Source of the DNA: Chloroflexota bacterium
Lineage (GTDB): Bacteria; Chloroflexota; Anaerolineae; UBA4142
DNA length: 64,000 bases
Assembly (NCBI GenBank): GCA_016219275.1
Contig: JACRBM010000105.1
Coordinates: 33,302-97,301 of the forward strand
Direction of reading: 5' to 3'
Part shown: positions 23,834 through 32,259 of the stretch, one piece after another
How the letters are laid out: every line of letters begins with the position of its first letter
Position numbering within the stretch: the stretch's first letter is position 1
Made by a program: the position numbers and the translations under genes
Notes under the pieces: generated by a model
Database searches by the model: none
Seen by the model: the letters and a program-made list of their open reading frames with translations, nothing else
What the model was told of the DNA's origin: nothing

Positions 23834-25003
23834 ATGCGCGTACTCTTCCTCGCTCACGTCTTTCCGCGCACCCTCGATGATTCGATGGGCGCGTTTCTTT
23901 TGCAACTCGCCGACGCGCTCGCCGCGCGTGACATCGCGGTCGAGGTGATCGCGCCGCACGCGCCCAACCTTGCAGACGAGGAGATGTTGGGTGCGACGCG
24001 TGTGCGTCGTTTTCGCTACGCGCCCGCGCGCTGGGAACGGCTTGCCTACGCTGGGACGATGCACGAGTTTGTCGCGCGCGGCATCGTCAACAAAATTCTG
24101 TTTGCGTTGTTCACGCTCGCGTTTTTCGTAAAGACGCTCGCCGTGGTTCGAGCGGCTCGCCCGAACATTCTCCACGCGCACTGGTGGTTGCCGGGCGGAT
24201 TAGTCGGCGCGTTCGCGTCGCTCGTCACGCGCGCACCGCTCGTCGTCACCACGCACGGCACCGATGTCGAGATGCTGCGCCGCACGCGTTGGGCGCGCCC
24301 GCTCGCGCGTTTTGCATTCCGACGCGCGCGCGTGATCACGTGCGGGTCAACGTACTTGCGCGAGCAATTGTTGGAACTTGGCGTTGCAGACGCGGAAACG
24401 ATCCAAGTCATTCCAATGCCGGTACGCTCAGGATTTCAAGTTGCGAATTACGAATTACGAATTACGAATTTAGTCTTGACCGTTGCGCGCTTGACCAAGC
24501 AAAAAAGCATTGATACGTTGATCGAAGCAATGGCATTTGCGCCGAACGCGCATTTGAAAATCATCGGCGATGGACCCGAACGCGCGGCGCTCGAAAAGCA
24601 AGTGGACGAACTGGGTTTGCGCGAGCGTATTGAGTTTCTCGGCGCGTTGCCGCCCGCCGAATTGCCCCGGCATTACGCGACGTGCGCCGTGTTCGCGCTC
24701 CCCTCGATTCGTGAAGGAATGGGCATCGTGTTCGCGGAGGCGTTGCTGTGCGGCGCGCCGATCATCGCCGCGAATTCCGGCGGCGTCACCGACATTGTGC
24801 GCGACGGCGAAACCGGCGTGCTCGTGCCCGAACGCGACGCGCGCGCGTTGGCGAACGCCATCGAAAAACTTTTGAACGACCGCGTGTTGGCGCAACAACT
24901 CGCGTCAAACGGTGCGGCGTGGGTGCGCGAGCGGTTCACTCGCACACGCGTCGCCGAGCAGTTTGAGCAAATTTATCAGGCAGGCATAAATGGAACTAGA
25001 TAA
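23834..25003 (+). CDS. GT4 family glycosyltransferase
   Basis: The 389-residue protein is a GT-B glycosyltransferase. MRVLFLAHVFPRTLDDSMGAF opens the N-terminal domain and the C-terminal domain has VARLTKQKSIDTLIEA, IGDGPER, and FALPSIREGMGIVFAEALLCGAPII with the EX7E motif. It transfers a sugar from a nucleotide donor to a growing glycan in the cytoplasm. A short repeat-encoded heptapeptide stretch (VANYELRITNLV, near residue 205) sits at the hinge between the two domains. Its end overlaps the next gene by 14 bases. Confidence 0.9.
   Translation: MRVLFLAHVFPRTLDDSMGAFLLQLADALAARDIAVEVIAPHAPNLADEEMLGATRVRRFRYAPARWERLAYAGTMHEFVARGIVNKILFALFTLAFFVKTLAVVRAARPNILHAHWWLPGGLVGAFASLVTRAPLVVTTHGTDVEMLRRTRWARPLARFAFRRARVITCGSTYLREQLLELGVADAETIQVIPMPVRSGFQVANYELRITNLVLTVARLTKQKSIDTLIEAMAFAPNAHLKIIGDGPERAALEKQVDELGLRERIEFLGALPPAELPRHYATCAVFALPSIREGMGIVFAEALLCGAPIIAANSGGVTDIVRDGETGVLVPERDARALANAIEKLLNDRVLAQQLASNGAAWVRERFTRTRVAEQFEQIYQAGINGTR
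24441..24470 (+). repeat. ATTACGA heptamer repeat inside the GT4 gene
   Basis: Three full copies of gaattac plus part of a fourth are read as NYELRITN at the domain hinge. Confidence 0.75.
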
Positions 25004-25982
25004 ATCCAAAATTGAAAATCCAAAATCAAAAATCGGAAATCTTCCCTGGCGTCGCATCGCCGGCTATATCCTCGCTATCGCCGTGCTCTTTTTCCTGGGT
25101 CGCATTCTCGTGCAGACCTGGGGCGATGTGACTGCGTCGGGCTTTGAGTTCAAGTTCGATTTGCCGCGCCTCGCGCTCTCGCTCGTCTTGCTCGTCGTCG
25201 CGCGCGGATTCGCGGTTGAAGCGTGGCGGCGCATTCTGATCGCGCTCGGCAATCGGCTGACGTTCGGCTTTGGCGCGCGCGTGTGGTTTCTCTCGAATCT
25301 CACGCGCTATATTCCCGGCAACGTGTGGCAAGTCGCAACGATGATGGTGATGGTGCAAGAAAAGGGCGTGAGCAAGACGAACGCGTTTCTCAGTCAGGTC
25401 GTGTACACCGCGCTTGCGCTTTCCATTGCTGGTTTGCTCGGCTTGATGTTTTTCTTGATTCGTCCCGAGCTTTTACAGGGCATGCTCGACCCAACCATCG
25501 CGGCGTACGCGCCGGCGATTGCGGCAATTCTGTTCACCTTGTTGATGATGTTCTTTGCATTGCCGCCGGTCAATCGCATTCTCATCGCGATCACTGCGCG
25601 CGTCACACGCCGCGAGATTGACGCGCCGGTGCCGACCTTTTCGCGCGGACTAGTCCCGCCGATTTTTTCGCTGTTGATGTGGCTGACCAACGGCATCGCG
25701 TTCTATCTGTTCACCGATTCGATCACGCCCGTGTCGCCGACCGATTTGCTCGCGTTTATTTCGATGAATGCGGGCGCGTATTGGATCGGCTATGCGTCCT
25801 TCTTTACGCCGAGCGGTCTGGGTTTTCGCGAGGGCGCGCTCGCGTGGATGCTCAGTCACTTTTTCCCCGCGCCGGTCGCGGTCGTGCTTTCGCTCGTCAC
25901 GCGCTTGTGGACGACGCTCGGCGAATTGTTCGGCGTGTCGCTGATCTGGTTCGGCGCGGCAATTCAGAAATCGCATGACTGA
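24990..25982 (+). CDS. Flippase-like (LPG synthase TM / UPF0104) membrane protein
   Basis: The 330-residue protein has about eight transmembrane segments and the family core FLSNLTRYIPGNVWQVATMMVMVQEKGV. Such proteins correspond to the membrane half of lysyl-phosphatidylglycerol synthase and are common in glycan loci, where a lipid-translocating role is suspected. Residues 4-17 (DKSKIENPKSKIGN) come from a heptamer repeat that runs over the start of the gene. It overlaps the GT4 gene (14 bases) and the next gene (8 bases), so it belongs to one operon. Confidence 0.85.
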   Translation: MELDKSKIENPKSKIGNLPWRRIAGYILAIAVLFFLGRILVQTWGDVTASGFEFKFDLPRLALSLVLLVVARGFAVEAWRRILIALGNRLTFGFGARVWFLSNLTRYIPGNVWQVATMMVMVQEKGVSKTNAFLSQVVYTALALSIAGLLGLMFFLIRPELLQGMLDPTIAAYAPAIAAILFTLLMMFFALPPVNRILIAITARVTRREIDAPVPTFSRGLVPPIFSLLMWLTNGIAFYLFTDSITPVSPTDLLAFISMNAGAYWIGYASFFTPSGLGFREGALAWMLSHFFPAPVAVVLSLVTRLWTTLGELFGVSLIWFGAAIQKSHD

Positions 25983-27894
25983 TCGTACGCTTGCCGCGTG
26001 GCTGGGTTTGTTGTTGTTCGGAATTTATTTGCTGTCGTTCAGCGGACAGTTGTACTCGCAAGACAGCATGTCCATGTTTTCGGTCACCGAAAGTTTCGTC
26101 AAGCGCGGTGAGTTCAACACCGATCAACTCTGGACGCTCTTCAAAGCGCGCGATGAAATTGCGCGGGACGGTGAATCGTACGCCAAGTACGGGTACGGCA
26201 TGTCGCTCTTCGCCGCGCCGCTGTACGCGCTCGCACTCTGGCTCGACCTGGGTCTTGCGCAGACCACTCTGCTCACGAGTAGCATCGTCATCGCGATGTC
26301 AGGCGCGCACGTGTTCCTGTCTGCGCGGCGATTGAAATTCACGCGCGGCGTTAGTCTCATCGCTGCGCTCTTGTACGGACTCGCGACGCCTGCCTGGGTC
26401 TACGCCAAACAATTTTGGAGCGAACCATACTCGCTCTTTACGCTCTTTGCCGCGTTCTATTTTCTTCAATGTTTTCGCGATGAAAGACGCGCGCGCGATG
26501 GATTCATCGCCGGCGCGATGCTAGGCGTCGCCGTCGCGACGCGCGTGACGAATGCCGCGTTGATCCCAGTGTTTGCGTGGTACGCGTTTTGGGATTTTTA
26601 CCCTCACCCTAACCCTCTCCCTACAAGGGAGAGGGGACGCGGCATCGTCGCATTCGCATTCGCACTCGGCATCATGCTGTTCTCGATTGCGGGGTACGAT
26701 TGGATGCGCTATGGCAGTCCGCTCGCGACCGGTTATCGCGCGGACGAAACGTTCAACACGCCGTTTCTGCTCGGCGCATACGGTCTGCTGTTCAGCCCAG
26801 GTCGCGGTCTATTTGTCTACGTTCCCTTCCTCGCCGCACTCGCGTTTTCTTGCGCGGTTTTCTTTCGCCGCGCGCGTCGCGAAACAAATTTGTTTTTCGC
26901 GATTTTCGTGTTCTATGTTTTGATTTTTTCGACTTGGTATTATTGGTGGGGCGGCACGAACTGGGGACCGCGCTTTCTCGTGCCGACGATTCCATTTCTC
27001 GTGCTCATGATTGCGCCCGCTATCGAACTGGCGCAGAAACAAAAATGGTTCGCGATTATTTTTTCTGTCCTGTGCCTTTTATCTTTTTGCTTTCAACTTT
27101 TCGGCATCAGTATTCCCTCGCTCGCGTATCGCCAACGCATGTTGCGCGTCTTGCCGAACGCCGACTGGGACACGATTTTCATTCCGCAATTCTCGCCGCT
27201 CGTCGGCTACTGGAATATGCTTCGTCCCAGCACGCTTGATTTCGCGTGGGTGCGCGTCGTAGATGGCATCGCGCAAACAGATTGGCTCATCGTCGCGTTG
27301 ACCGTCGCGTTCATTGCATTCTGCGCGTTGTCATTGCGAGCGATTTTAGCGAAGCAATCTCCAAACTGGTTGAGGATTGCTTCGTCGCGAAAAGCGCTCC
27401 TCGCAATGACAATCGCCATTGCCGCGCTCGCGCTATTCTCAATGTACCGTTATCGAGATGATCCGCGTCTCAGCGCGGGCGAAGGGTATCGTGCGCTGAT
27501 GCAAACGCTCGCGCGCGAAGAGCACCCGCGCGATGTGATGATTCTGAACGACGATGCGCGCGCCCCGGCATTTTTGAACGCGAACCGCGCGCGCCTGCGT
27601 TGGTACGGCTTGAGCCGCGATCCGAAACAATTCGACGACGCGACGCGCGCGTTGCTCACGCGTTTGTCGCATCAGTACGCGCGCGTGTGGTTCGCGTACG
27701 ACGACATCACCGCCGACCTGCCCGACCCGACACGCGACTGGCTCGACGCGAATTTGCGCGGCGTGAACGAACGCGATTTGGGCGAGGGCGTGCATCTTGT
27801 ACTGTACGCGACTGACAAACCATATGCCAGGATGCAGAGGCAATCGCTCTCCTTTGCTCCTCTGCTCCCCTGCTCCCAAACAGATTTTCGATGA
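25975..27894 (+). CDS. GT-C type membrane glycosyltransferase-like protein
   Basis: The 639-residue protein has about 12 transmembrane segments, with an acidic loop after the first helix (QDSMSMFSVTESFVKRGEF) as in GT-C enzymes using lipid-phosphate sugars. The C-terminal part is soluble and outward-facing. Two dispersed palindromic repeats lie in frame: a GC-rich one read as PHPNPLPTRERGRG (near residues 210-223) and a TCATTGCGAG-type one read as LRAILAKQSPNWLRIASSRKA split around residue 460. Exact acceptor and donor are unknown. Confidence 0.8.
   Translation: MTDRTLAAWLGLLLFGIYLLSFSGQLYSQDSMSMFSVTESFVKRGEFNTDQLWTLFKARDEIARDGESYAKYGYGMSLFAAPLYALALWLDLGLAQTTLLTSSIVIAMSGAHVFLSARRLKFTRGVSLIAALLYGLATPAWVYAKQFWSEPYSLFTLFAAFYFLQCFRDERRARDGFIAGAMLGVAVATRVTNAALIPVFAWYAFWDFYPHPNPLPTRERGRGIVAFAFALGIMLFSIAGYDWMRYGSPLATGYRADETFNTPFLLGAYGLLFSPGRGLFVYVPFLAALAFSCAVFFRRARRETNLFFAIFVFYVLIFSTWYYWWGGTNWGPRFLVPTIPFLVLMIAPAIELAQKQKWFAIIFSVLCLLSFCFQLFGISIPSLAYRQRMLRVLPNADWDTIFIPQFSPLVGYWNMLRPSTLDFAWVRVVDGIAQTDWLIVALTVAFIAFCALSLRAILAKQSPNWLRIASSRKALLAMTIAIAALALFSMYRYRDDPRLSAGEGYRALMQTLAREEHPRDVMILNDDARAPAFLNANRARLRWYGLSRDPKQFDDATRALLTRLSHQYARVWFAYDDITADLPDPTRDWLDANLRGVNERDLGEGVHLVLYATDKPYARMQRQSLSFAPLLPCSQTDFR
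26601..26637 (+). repeat. GC-rich palindromic repeat read in frame
   Basis: ccctcaccctaaccctctcc is followed by ctacaagggagagggg; CCCTCTCCCT pairs with AGGGAGAGGG. Similar elements are at 32183-32239, 44871-44975, 60902-60952 and 62339-62384. Confidence 0.75.
27329..27411 (+). repeat. TGTCATTGCGAG palindromic repeat, copy 1
   Basis: The ends TGTCATTGCGAG and CTCGCAATGACA are exact complements, with inner GCGAAGCAATC / GATTGCTTCGTCGC also paired. It is read in frame inside the GT-C gene. Copies 2 and 3 are at 32147-32259 and 60849-60976. Confidence 0.8.
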
Positions 27895-30506
27895 AGCATC
27901 CACTCCGTACCGACACGATGATCCTGATTACCTATGCAATTCTCGCGCCGCTGCTCACCTATCCGCTCATCTCACATTTCGATTCGCACGTGCCGGGGCA
28001 ACCGATTGACGCGCCCGCGCTCGCGTGGAATCTGTGGTGGTTCAAGTTCGCAATTTTCAATCTGGGTGCGAGTCCGCTTACGACCGATTTTTTGTACTAT
28101 CCGCTCGGCGTGAATCTCGTTGCGAACACTTCGACGTTTCTCAATGGCTTGATCGTGTTGCCACTGACCTTGCTCTTCGGCGCGATCATTGCGCAGAATC
28201 TCGTCATCTTTTTCGCACTCGTCATCGGCGGCTATGGCACATTCCTGCTCGCGCGTGAAATCCTATCGCGCCACAGCAGCGAGTCCGATTTTGCATGCGC
28301 GCTCGCCGGCGCATTTTACGCGTTCGGCGCGTGGCACATCAACTATGTTTCCGCTGGGCACTTTATGCTGTTGAGCAACGAGTGGATTCCGTTCTTCACG
28401 CTCTACCTGATTCGTTTTGAGCGCGCGCGTTGGCGCAATGGCGTACTCGCCGGTTTGTTTTTCGTGATGACCGCGTGGACCGAATTGACGTTCATTCCGT
28501 TTGTGGTGGTGCTCGCCGGGTTGTTTGTAATTCTTGTTCTGATTTCAAGCGCGGCGTCAAGAAGACAGGGCAATAAGGAAATAAGGAAAATAAGGGAAAC
28601 AAGCAGCGTCGTCTCGAATTTTGTTTCGCTGGTTGTTGTCGCCGCGCTCGGCATCGCGCCGCAACTCATCAGTCTGCTCGCCGACACGTTGCGGTACGGC
28701 TATTACATCGCGCCGGGGCAAGGACGCGCGCAAGTTTTTTCCGCCGAGCCGATTTCGTTCTTCGTGCCGTCTGCCGCGCATCCGATTTTAGGCACGGCGG
28801 CGAACGCGTTGACGAACGCGAACACGAGTTACGCGTTCATCGGTTACGCCGCGCTGATTCTCGCGATCCTGGGTTTTGTGTTTCATCGCGCGTCGCACGC
28901 CGCGCGATTCTGGGGCGCGACCGCGCTCTTCTTCGCGCTCGTTCTCCTCGGACCCACGTTGATCGTCGGCGAACAAAACACGAACGTCCCGATGCCGTTC
29001 GCGCTCTTGCGCGCGCTTCCCTTCGTCAACGCGAATCGTTACCCGGTCCGCTACAACGCGATGGTGATGCTCGCGCTTACGCCGCTTATCGCGCTCGGCG
29101 CGGCGCGCTTACAACAATCGCGTCGCGCGATCTTGGGTGTGCTCGTCGCGCTCCTCGCATTCGAGCAACTCGCGTTCCCCGTCGTGCTCACCGATTTGCG
29201 CGCACCTGACTTGGTGCGAGCGATGCGCGACGAGCCGGGCGATTTCACCGTGATGGACTTGCCGCTCGGCTGGCGCGACAGCGTGGCGATTCTGGGCAAG
29301 ATTGATTACGTCGCGCAATTCCTGCAAACGTACCACGAGAAACGTTTGATCGGCGGCTTGGTCTCGCGGCATCCGAATTTCAAATTCCAGTACTATCTCG
29401 AACAACCGGCGCTCAACTCGCTCATCGCGTTGGAGAATGGGCGGACGATTGACGACGCGCAACGCGCGCGCGACCGCGAACTTGCGCCGGACGTTCTGCG
29501 TTTCTTCAACGTGCGCTACGTCATCGCCACGCGCGCGCTGACCGATGCGAGCGTGCTCGATTATGTGCGCGAGGTGTTTCCACTCCAAGAGATTTATCGC
29601 GATGACGCGCGGATTATTTTTCGCGTGACGAGCACGCCCGCGCGACTCGAACGTGTTGACCTGGCGGATGAATCCGCGCGACTGTACTTTGACGACGCGT
29701 GGGGACGCGTGCAATTTTCGCCGGCAGGATCCGCGTATCGTTGGAGCGCGCGCGGCGACGCGACGATGTGGTTGCCGCTCGACCCCGGCGCAACGGACAT
29801 CACGTTGCGTTTGCGCGGCGCGTCCGACCAGCAAGCAATGAACGTGTACGTGAATGGACAGTTCGTCGCCGAGATTCAACTGTCGAATACCTGGGAGAAT
29901 TATACGATTCCGCTTCGCCAACCGATTCTGCGCGGGGACCTGAACGAATTTGTTTTCAAAACCGACACGCGCTCGCTGAGTGTGACCCAGCAAGACAATT
30001 ACGCGATTGGCGACACGGGCTTGGTCGCGCCAGTGGACATTGCCGCGACTGGCGCGGGGTTTGATGCCGGGCGCTTCGGCGAAATTTTTGTCGCGGGGAA
30101 AAATGTCATCGAGAGCAAACGCGGTTATCATCTCGCCGCGCTCAACGCGCAGACCGGCGCGGTTGAACGCGTCGCGTCGTTCGACACATTCGCCGACGAG
30201 CAAGAATCGGCGCGGCTCGCGCAGTTCATTGCCGAGTTGCCGGTCGGGACGATTGTTGCCGGCATCGCGATTGATGACGTGTCAAAAAATTTGCAACCGA
30301 ACGCGATGGACGCGTTGCATTCCATCGGCGTCGAAGGCGATTTGCGTTTTCAGTTTCGCGCGGGACACGCGTTCATCGGTGTGAAAGGTGCGCGACCGGG
30401 ACAAGCGTTGGAAAGCGTGGACGGACGTTTGCCGGCGAATGTGTCGGCGGGGAAAAATGTCGCGAGCGATCGTGTGGGGTTTGCGCTGGCGAGTGTTGAG
30501 TACTAA
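27891..30506 (+). CDS. Large multi-spanning membrane protein of the glycan locus
   Basis: The 871-residue protein has about 11 transmembrane segments in the first 450 residues, with a GT-C-like first loop (DSHVPGQPIDAPALAWNLWW) and YPLGVNLVANTSTFLNG after it. A large soluble C-terminal half follows, with a beta-sandwich-like section (residues about 600-690). It resembles YfhO/GT-C-like proteins of unknown acceptor. ATGA overlap with the previous gene shows translational coupling. Words of the AATAAGG type (28571-28600) encode NKEIRKIRET in a loop. Confidence 0.75.
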   Translation: MKHPLRTDTMILITYAILAPLLTYPLISHFDSHVPGQPIDAPALAWNLWWFKFAIFNLGASPLTTDFLYYPLGVNLVANTSTFLNGLIVLPLTLLFGAIIAQNLVIFFALVIGGYGTFLLAREILSRHSSESDFACALAGAFYAFGAWHINYVSAGHFMLLSNEWIPFFTLYLIRFERARWRNGVLAGLFFVMTAWTELTFIPFVVVLAGLFVILVLISSAASRRQGNKEIRKIRETSSVVSNFVSLVVVAALGIAPQLISLLADTLRYGYYIAPGQGRAQVFSAEPISFFVPSAAHPILGTAANALTNANTSYAFIGYAALILAILGFVFHRASHAARFWGATALFFALVLLGPTLIVGEQNTNVPMPFALLRALPFVNANRYPVRYNAMVMLALTPLIALGAARLQQSRRAILGVLVALLAFEQLAFPVVLTDLRAPDLVRAMRDEPGDFTVMDLPLGWRDSVAILGKIDYVAQFLQTYHEKRLIGGLVSRHPNFKFQYYLEQPALNSLIALENGRTIDDAQRARDRELAPDVLRFFNVRYVIATRALTDASVLDYVREVFPLQEIYRDDARIIFRVTSTPARLERVDLADESARLYFDDAWGRVQFSPAGSAYRWSARGDATMWLPLDPGATDITLRLRGASDQQAMNVYVNGQFVAEIQLSNTWENYTIPLRQPILRGDLNEFVFKTDTRSLSVTQQDNYAIGDTGLVAPVDIAATGAGFDAGRFGEIFVAGKNVIESKRGYHLAALNAQTGAVERVASFDTFADEQESARLAQFIAELPVGTIVAGIAIDDVSKNLQPNAMDALHSIGVEGDLRFQFRAGHAFIGVKGARPGQALESVDGRLPANVSAGKNVASDRVGFALASVEY

Positions 30507-30581
30507 GTTAGCGTTAGCGTTAGCGTTAGAGTTAGAGTGGTGAATGTTACTCTAACTCTAACTCTAACGCTAACGCTAACT
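30506..30581. terminator. 33-bp-arm hairpin of GTTAGC/GTTAGA repeats
   Basis: Tandem GTTAGC and GTTAGA units (30506-30538) are complementary, with one mismatch, to 30549-30581; the loop is GGTGAATGTT. It fills the whole gap between two convergent genes and overlaps both stop codons. It has no U tract but could stop both transcripts. Confidence 0.65.
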
Positions 30582-32080
30582 CAGTAACTCACCGACCAAA
30601 TACTCCACAGTTGATTGTCGAGCGAGGTTGAGAACTGGGTGAGCGGTTGAAACGTGACGCCATTGTGCGTTTGCGTTTCAAATTGCGCGAGGTACGGGAA
30701 TTTCGCTTTCACAAATGCGTTGCCAACTGGATAAATGACGAAACGTAACTTGTACTCGGTGATGTATCGTTCCGGCACATCGTCCGGCGCAAAACGAAAA
30801 TCGTAGAGCGCAAGCACGAGTCCCCGTTGTTGCGTAAAGTAATTGAGCGCGCCGGCGACGCCGGTGTACGCGAGCATGTTCGTCGGTTGATTTAGCGGAA
30901 CGATTCGCGCGAGTTCGTCCGCGACCTCACGTTGCGACGCGTAACTGTTGTAGAGATAGCGCATCCCGGTAGTACCGTCGCGATAACCGAACCATGCTAA
31001 AACCGCGATGAATAAAATCATTGCCGCGTATGCGAAGGTACGCGAGTTCTTGATGACCGCACCAGAAAACATAGCAATCCCGTAGCCCGAGAAAATCAAA
31101 AGCGGCAAACCGGGGTACATTAGGAAGCGCACTTCGAGTGTTGTATAATTGAGCCACACGAGAATTTCAAAAAACAGGATATAAAGTACTATCGTGGCGG
31201 TAAAAAGCCAGGTCGCGCGTGAACGATAGTTGCGGAGCGCAAGAAGGATGCAAACTGCGCCAAGCGGTGCAGAGGGAATGACGTTCGGATACCGAGTTAT
31301 GAAAAACGCGCCACGATTCCAGAAATCGCCGGGCGCGAACACACGCAGCCAGATCGCAGCCATAGATTGCGCGCCGATAAATTGCAGTGCATTCCCGGTC
31401 GCCGCCCAGCCGACGACAACGAGTGTGAGCGGAAACGCAAGTGTGAGCGCGACACAGGCGACCCAATCATCGCGATGAAATTTACGTGCGCGCCAATCGC
31501 GAATTGCGAGCGCGCCGAACGTGAGCGCGATGAACACGACGCCTTCGTACCGCACGAGTGAGGCGAGTAACGCAAACAGCGCGGCGAGCCGATAGCGCGA
31601 TTGCAACAACGCAAGCAAAACTGCGAGATACAACGCGAGGAACGTCGTCGAGGAAAGAATCGCGACGCTTTCCCAGAGGAACGTCGGCGCGAACGCGAGG
31701 AGAATCGCCGCTGCCCATGCCGCGATGTTGCCATACGCGCGACGCACCAACTCGAATATCACGATCACCGTGACACACGCGATTAGCGATGATGCGAGTC
31801 GCGCGACAAAATAAAAATCTATGGATGTTGGTGTAAGAACTCGCAAGACAACAAGCAAGAGCATGTAGAGCGGATGCAGGATAAAGCGGTCCACCAACTC
31901 GCGCGGAATTGCGCCCAGTCCTTGCGTTTGCCAAATCGTCAGTGTTCGCACCGCCTCAAAGCCGTCCTGTGACAACTCGATGTCGAACACGCGCAACAAG
32001 TACAAGCGCGGCGCAAGCGTGACGAGCGCGAGCGCAAGCCATTCCCAGTGTCGTTTGAGCGCGCGATAAAATTCCAGCAT
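30581..32080 (-). CDS. GT39/PMT-type membrane glycosyltransferase
   Basis: The 499-residue protein has about 11 transmembrane helices and the GT-C first-loop pattern (DIELSQDGFEAVRTLTIWQTQG) with acidic residues for the lipid-phosphate donor. A C-terminal extracytoplasmic domain of about 110 residues follows. It is the only glycosyltransferase of the locus on the minus strand. The ATG at 32080 lies eight bases after TATAAT, so it is probably leaderless. Confidence 0.82.
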   Translation of the reverse strand: MLEFYRALKRHWEWLALALVTLAPRLYLLRVFDIELSQDGFEAVRTLTIWQTQGLGAIPRELVDRFILHPLYMLLLVVLRVLTPTSIDFYFVARLASSLIACVTVIVIFELVRRAYGNIAAWAAAILLAFAPTFLWESVAILSSTTFLALYLAVLLALLQSRYRLAALFALLASLVRYEGVVFIALTFGALAIRDWRARKFHRDDWVACVALTLAFPLTLVVVGWAATGNALQFIGAQSMAAIWLRVFAPGDFWNRGAFFITRYPNVIPSAPLGAVCILLALRNYRSRATWLFTATIVLYILFFEILVWLNYTTLEVRFLMYPGLPLLIFSGYGIAMFSGAVIKNSRTFAYAAMILFIAVLAWFGYRDGTTGMRYLYNSYASQREVADELARIVPLNQPTNMLAYTGVAGALNYFTQQRGLVLALYDFRFAPDDVPERYITEYKLRFVIYPVGNAFVKAKFPYLAQFETQTHNGVTFQPLTQFSTSLDNQLWSIWSVSY

Positions 32081-32088
32081 CGCGGCGC

Positions 32089-32117
32089 ATTATACATGCA
32101 AAGCATAAAACGTAAAA
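32089..32117 (-). promoter_or_regulatory. Promoter of the minus-strand glycosyltransferase
   Basis: Minus strand: TTTTAC (32117-32112), 17-base spacer, TATAAT (32094-32089), then eight bases to the ATG. Confidence 0.6.
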
Positions 32118-32146
32118 AATGATTCCAGCACAAAAACAAATATCAT

Positions 32147-32259
32147 TGTCATTGCGAGGAGCGCACTTTGCGACGAAGCAATCCCCGCCCCTTCCCTCAC
32201 CTTCCCCCGTCAAAGACGGGGGAAGGCAGGGGTGGGGGTTCGCCTCGCTCGCAATGACA
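32147..32259 (+). repeat. Composite palindromic repeat, copy 2 (nested)
   Basis: TGTCATTGCGAG and CTCGCAATGACA form the ends. A GC-rich palindrome (32183-32239, arms CTTCCCCCGTC / GACGGGGGAAG) is nested inside. The last unit, GCAATGACA, contains the probable start codon (32254) of the next gene. Confidence 0.8.

Noticed and set aside
30506..30581. Telomere or chromosome-end repeat
   Set aside because: Units form one inverted hairpin of 76 bases between two genes with chromosome continuing on both sides.
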